Origin: an uncultured Lachnospiraceae bacterium
GTDB lineage: Bacteria; Bacillota; Clostridia; Lachnospirales; Lachnospiraceae
Assembly: GCA_910586095.1 (NCBI GenBank)
Contig: CAJUHQ010000006.1
Span: 1 to 43,814 of the forward strand
DNA length: 43,814 nucleotides
Direction: 5' to 3'
Under the pieces are notes generated by a model. It did no database searches and had not been told where the DNA came from. It was given only the letters and a program-made list of their open reading frames with translations. Shown piece by piece: positions 41,289-43,814 of the stretch (position 1 is the stretch's first letter; each line of letters starts with the position of its first letter). The position numbers and the translations under genes are program-made.

Positions 41289-41517
41289 CTCTATCTCCCT
41301 CGTAAATTTTCTTTGCAAGAATAAAAATGTTTCGAAAACCTGCCAGTGCACCTACAAAGAACAATAAAACAAACCAAAATGCGGTTCCAAACTTGTCATC
41401 TAGAAATTTTCCCGCAAAAGAGCACAAAAAGATAGGGACTAACATATGGATGCTAAACTGAGTAAAAAACGCTAATGCCTGGTAGACTGAGCGCTTATAT
41501 TTTTTATTTTTTCCCAT
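41260..41517 (-). CDS. atpZ: AtpZ/AtpI family protein
   Basis: An 85-residue protein with two membrane helices, typical of AtpZ. The family pattern FTQFSIHMLVPIFLCSFAGKFLDDKFGT and FVGALAGFRNIFILAKKIY is clear. AtpZ proteins accompany AtpI in Na+ or Mg2+-linked ATP synthase operons and may help assembly or act as a small channel. GGAGG lies seven bases before the ATG. It is the first gene of the operon. Confidence 0.88.
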   Translation of the reverse strand: MGKNKKYKRSVYQALAFFTQFSIHMLVPIFLCSFAGKFLDDKFGTAFWFVLLFFVGALAGFRNIFILAKKIYEGDRDDKNQDQRN

Positions 41518-41583
41518 TTCTATGCCTCCATATGCCTATCTGGCCTATTCTTTCTATCCCTATTTCCATAATGCTCACCTATG

Positions 41584-41612
41584 ATTATACAGAAACTTGG
41601 GAAAATTGTCCA
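41584..41612 (-). promoter_or_regulatory. Promoter of the ATP synthase operon
   Basis: TGGACA and TATAAT stand 17 bases apart on the minus strand, with the -10 ending 67 bases before the atpZ start codon. This fits a strong housekeeping promoter. Confidence 0.75.
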
Positions 41613-41643
41613 GAGTATGTCTGAAAAATCCCTATCACCATTT

Positions 41644-41793
41644 GTTTGACTGTAACAGTTCAGACAAGTCTGTCCTGTTACGACATCCGCCCATCAAAAA
41701 TTGCTGCGCAATGGGGCGGATGCTTGTCACCTAAACGCATCTTCACGGTCTGCGCAGTAAATGCTCAGACCTGCCTGAACTGTTACGTTTGAC
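41644..41793. mobile_element. MITE-like element with 21-bp inverted ends and 7-bp direct repeats
   Basis: The arms 41652-41672 and 41766-41786 (GTAACAGTTCAG...) are complementary over 21 bp with two differences, both G-U pairs in the minus-strand RNA. GTTTGAC flanks the element on both sides (41644-41650 and 41787-41793), as a target duplication would. Inside lie a CATCCGCCC/GGGCGGATG stem and an ATTGC/GCAAT hairpin. There is no coding capacity. It sits between the ATP synthase promoter and the HD-GYP gene. Confidence 0.65.
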
Positions 41794-41801
41794 TACTATA
41801 A

Positions 41802-41833
41802 GATTTTCTTTTTAGTCAAACACAAAGAAAATC
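41802..41833 (-). terminator. Hairpin at the end of the HD-GYP gene
   Basis: GATTTTCTTT (41802-41811) and AAAGAAAATC (41824-41833) form a perfect 10-bp stem over the stop codon. The stem is AT-rich and no U-run follows, so it may be a weak terminator. Confidence 0.4.
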
Positions 41834-42959
41834 ACTGTGACTGAAGTGCATCTGCAAATGAAAACTTCCCTTCTGTCACATCAAAAAGCTCTGCTCTTGC
41901 AAGATCAAAGCAATTTAGCATCTCTGGTGAAAAATTGCCGCACTCACCTTCTTGAATCATGCGTGCCGCCTCCTCTACTGCGTAAGGGTCCTTATACACG
42001 CGCTTACTTACTAGTGCGTCATACACATCCACAATAGAAACCACCTGCGCCCAGATTGGAATCTCATCTCCCTTCAAATGATCGGGATATCCATTCCCAT
42101 CATATCGTTCATGATGATATCGACAGATATCATAGCAATAGCGATAAAATTCATTTTCCTCCTGTTTAAACTTCTCAAGCAACTCACAACCATACAATGT
42201 ATGCCGCTTCATCTCTTCAAATTCCTCTTGTGTAAGCCTGCCTGGTTTTAACAAAATACTATCTGGTATCGCAATCTTTCCCAAATCATGCAATGCGGAA
42301 GCATTGACAATCAAAGCCGCCTGTTCTTTTGTCACCCCATATTTAGGATAATACTTCATAATATAGTCCATAAACAAACTAGTAAAATATTTCACTCTAT
42401 GTATATGCTCGCCCGACTCCAAGCTTCTAAACTCTACCACCGAACTTAAAGCGTTTACCAAAAACTCATTGCTCTTCTCAAGTTTTTCTTTGCTCTCCAC
42501 CAATTCTCTTGTTCGCTGCTCAAGCTGCTTCTCCATATCAATCCGCTTCTCATAAAGCTCTATAATATTTCTTGCACGCCGCATTACTACATTAGGCGCA
42601 AACGGCTTGTAGATGATGTCCATCGCACCATACTCATATGCCTTCTCATCTGTCTCATCTGTCGCCTCACCTGTAATCATAATAACTGGAATATAGTTAA
42701 TATATCCCTCGTTACTCATGAATTGTAGCACATCTAATCCCGATTTCTTTGGCATGAGCAAATCCAAAAATATCAAGCACACACTTTGCGTATGTTCCTG
42801 TATAATAGAGATTGCCTGCTCTCCATCCTCTGCTTCAAGAATGTTGTACTCCTCCTCAAATATAAATTTAATCATTTCGCGATTTAACTCGGCATCGTCC
42901 GCAATCAAAATGGTATTTTTTTCTACAATCTGTTCTATATTGTCTGTATTTCTATTCAT
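41832..42959 (-). CDS. Response regulator with HD-GYP cyclic-di-GMP phosphodiesterase domain
   Basis: The 375-residue protein has an N-terminal receiver (D21/D22, phosphoacceptor Asp66 in IFLDLLMPKKSG, Lys118 in YKPF), a coiled-coil linker (136-170) and an HD-GYP domain. The domain is intact: SGEHIHRV (182-189), HDLGK (224-228), HHERYDGNGYP (282-292). HD-GYP enzymes break down c-di-GMP and control motility, biofilm and surface traits. The receiver should be phosphorylated by a kinase not seen here, maybe via the Hpt protein encoded just upstream. AAGGAG precedes the ATG. Confidence 0.93.
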   Translation of the reverse strand: MNRNTDNIEQIVEKNTILIADDAELNREMIKFIFEEEYNILEAEDGEQAISIIQEHTQSVCLIFLDLLMPKKSGLDVLQFMSNEGYINYIPVIMITGEATDETDEKAYEYGAMDIIYKPFAPNVVMRRARNIIELYEKRIDMEKQLEQRTRELVESKEKLEKSNEFLVNALSSVVEFRSLESGEHIHRVKYFTSLFMDYIMKYYPKYGVTKEQAALIVNASALHDLGKIAIPDSILLKPGRLTQEEFEEMKRHTLYGCELLEKFKQEENEFYRYCYDICRYHHERYDGNGYPDHLKGDEIPIWAQVVSIVDVYDALVSKRVYKDPYAVEEAARMIQEGECGNFSPEMLNCFDLARAELFDVTEGKFSFADALQSQ

Positions 42960-43039
42960 GGTACTCTCCTTCTACCTGCATCCTGTTGGTTGACACCTTA
43001 CCTGTGTCTGGCCAGATGCTGACTGCCCCTACAAATCCC

Positions 43040-43393
43040 CTATGATTCCACCAGCTTCTTGATGCCATCCATAACTCTTTGATAGTCACTTGTAACTTGC
43101 TCTAACAGCATATTCGCTCTATCAATATCCTTGACGCGCAACGCCTCGGTGATATCATTGCTCGACCGAAATAATCTGGTAAACGCCATATTTTGGCAGA
43201 CGCCCTTCATGGTGTGTGCAGCGCGAAATGCATCGTCGAGATTGCCCTCCTGCATGGTGCGTACCAAAGCATTATAGCTATCATCCTTTGCAAACATTCC
43301 CGCAAACTTAATCACTCTAGCATCCGTCTTTAGACGCGCCATAATCTCATCATAGTTTCCGTCTACCTCTGTATAGAACTCTTGTACTGTCAT
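43040..43393 (-). CDS. Hpt domain phosphotransfer protein
   Basis: The 117-residue protein is a single histidine phosphotransfer domain. The phosphoacceptor His lies in RAAHTMKGVCQNMAF, the canonical H-x-M/L-K-G motif, about residue 60. It should pass phosphate between a hybrid kinase and a receiver, most simply the receiver of the HD-GYP gene 80 bp downstream in the same transcript. The start is unsure: 43393 (MTVQEF) or 43405 (MVREM). AAAGGAG lies almost against the first ATG, so I prefer the second. Confidence 0.85.
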   Translation of the reverse strand: MTVQEFYTEVDGNYDEIMARLKTDARVIKFAGMFAKDDSYNALVRTMQEGNLDDAFRAAHTMKGVCQNMAFTRLFRSSNDITEALRVKDIDRANMLLEQVTSDYQRVMDGIKKLVES

Positions 43394-43405
43394 CTCTCTA
43401 ACCAT

Positions 43406-43520
43406 ACTCCTTTCTTAGTGTGTGAATTTGTACGTAAAACTCACTAATCTCTTGTGCAACAAACAAATTTCCACAAATAATCATCTATGCTACATGCACA
43501 TTGCCTTTGCACAATTTTTT
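43406..43520. other. Leader region of the Hpt gene
   Basis: AT-rich DNA without a gene between the Hpt start and the repeat block. The promoter of the Hpt/HD-GYP genes may lie here or beyond the repeats; I found no clear boxes. Confidence 0.35.
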
Positions 43521-43521
43521 C

Positions 43522-43568
43522 ACGCTTACTCCCATCTGCCCGCTTCTAGCGGGCTTTCTAATCAGGAT
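43522..43568. repeat. Family C unit (first copy at the right edge)
   Basis: The unit reads CTTACTCCCATCTGCCCGC, then the GCCCGCTTCTAGCGGGC hairpin and TAATCAGGAT. It matches the unit at 25388-25432 and those from 43662 on. It is separated from the next copy by 137 bp that hold a small hairpin and a family B element. Confidence 0.75.
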
Positions 43569-43569
43569 G

Positions 43570-43594
43570 AAAAACGCCTGGTTTTGGCGTTTTT
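43570..43594. terminator. Terminator-like hairpin between repeats
   Basis: AAAAACGCC and GGCGTTTTT form a perfect 9-bp stem with a seven-base loop, U-rich at both ends. It could terminate in either direction. It is embedded between a family C and a family B copy. Confidence 0.55.
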
Positions 43595-43607
43595 CGGCGC
43601 GAAACTT

Positions 43608-43654
43608 AGTACTTCTCCGCGAAGCAGCCTTTGCTGCAAGCGGTTAGAAGTACT
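43608..43654. repeat. Family B hairpin (third copy)
   Basis: AGTACTTCT (43608-43616) pairs with AGAAGTACT (43646-43654), CCGC pairs with GCGG inside, and GCAGCCTTTGCTGC (43624-43637) forms the core. This three-tier structure matches 28519-28575 and, in part, 25327-25387. Confidence 0.75.
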
Positions 43655-43661
43655 TTTCACG

Positions 43662-43814
43662 CTTACTCCCGTCTGCCCGCTTCTAGCGGGCCTTTTAATC
43701 AGGATTGTGAAATTTTAATTTCACATTAACTCCTATCTGCCCGCTTCCAGCGGGCCTTCTAATCAGGATTGTGAAATTTTAATTTCACATTAACTCCTAT
43801 CTGCCCGCTTCCAG
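43662..43814. repeat. 64-bp-period tandem array of family C units, open at the right edge
   Basis: Units begin at about 43662, 43727 and 43791 (the last cut by the window end), spaced 64 bp apart. Each contains CTGCCCGCTTCCAGCGGGCC (hairpin) and TGTGAAATTTTAATTTCACA (palindrome). The second and third copies are identical as far as visible, so duplication is recent. Two palindromes per unit and no unique spacers argue against CRISPR. Confidence 0.85.

Noticed and set aside
43422..43718. Plus-strand frame across the repeat block at the right edge
   Set aside because: It reads through hairpin repeats and has no ribosome binding site.
43662..43814. Possible CRISPR array
   Set aside because: The period is 64 bp but the whole unit is conserved; there are no unique spacers, and each unit has two palindromes.

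Overview
The window looks like a chromosomal segment of an anaerobic, low-GC Firmicute, most likely a member of the Lachnospiraceae (Clostridium cluster XIVa). That placement is an inference from several things: AT-rich intergenic DNA, strong AGGAGG-type ribosome binding sites, a MscL with a C-terminal zinc ribbon, the DUF5711-like/LysM/CvpA trio, a THF-riboswitch-controlled FolT, LrgA/LrgB, and an F-type ATP synthase whose c subunit carries a sodium-type ligand set. I see no rRNA, tRNA, complete insertion sequence, prophage or CRISPR array.

Layout. 0.4-3.5 kb (minus): CvpA-like membrane protein, a membrane-anchored beta-propeller-like protein and a LysM protein. 3.7-10.3 kb (minus): aldose 1-epimerase, recR, ybaB and dnaX (a classic replication/repair cluster), then a coupled pair made of a DUF3160 lipoprotein and a small membrane-anchored partner. 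10.7-11.8 kb: an unusual 6-phosphofructokinase. 12.3-13.9 kb (plus): mscL and a Sel1/TPR-repeat protein. 14.0-17.3 kb (minus): two intracellular GH43 glycosidases in an operon with a clear promoter and a perfect 25-bp hairpin in the leader. 17.4-18.5 kb: lrgB/lrgA. 18.6-20.2 kb: DEAD-box RNA helicase. 20.7-21.1 kb: membrane-anchored Mrr-type nuclease domain. 21.45-22.3 kb (plus): THF riboswitch and folT. 22.5-23.4 kb (plus): a membrane-anchored Hpt-like protein. 23.5-27.5 kb (minus): ROK glucokinase, a lipoprotein, a GNAT acetyltransferase, a small membrane protein and a DUF1349 protein. 27.9-30.6 kb (plus): an SMI1/KNR4-like protein and a Cache-type chemoreceptor. 30.7-32.6 kb (minus): an MPN(G/A)N-repeat protein and a SAM methyltransferase. 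32.9-34.2 kb (plus): an unrecognised coiled-coil protein. 34.2-41.5 kb (minus): the whole ATP synthase operon atpZ-I-B-E-F-H-A-G-D-C. 41.8-43.4 kb (minus): a response regulator/HD-GYP phosphodiesterase and an Hpt protein.

How the genes work together. GH43 enzymes, aldose epimerase, ROK glucokinase and phosphofructokinase fit intracellular processing and glycolysis of plant-derived oligosaccharides. The ATP synthase probably couples to Na+. The HD-GYP protein, the two Hpt proteins and the chemoreceptor are signalling parts, although no histidine kinase lies in the window.

The most unusual content is non-coding. There are at least three families of hairpin-rich intergenic repeats. Family A has a TGCACA boundary with GTAG/CTAC arms and sits at 10.44-10.60, 20.45-20.57 and 30.60-30.71 kb. 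Family B has a GCAGCCTTTGCTGC core and sits at 25.3, 28.5 and 43.6 kb. Family C has a GCCCGC..GCGGGC hairpin and sits at 25.4 kb and in a 64-bp-period tandem array running off the right edge. In addition, 41.64-41.79 kb holds a MITE-like element with 21-bp inverted ends and a 7-bp direct repeat on each side.
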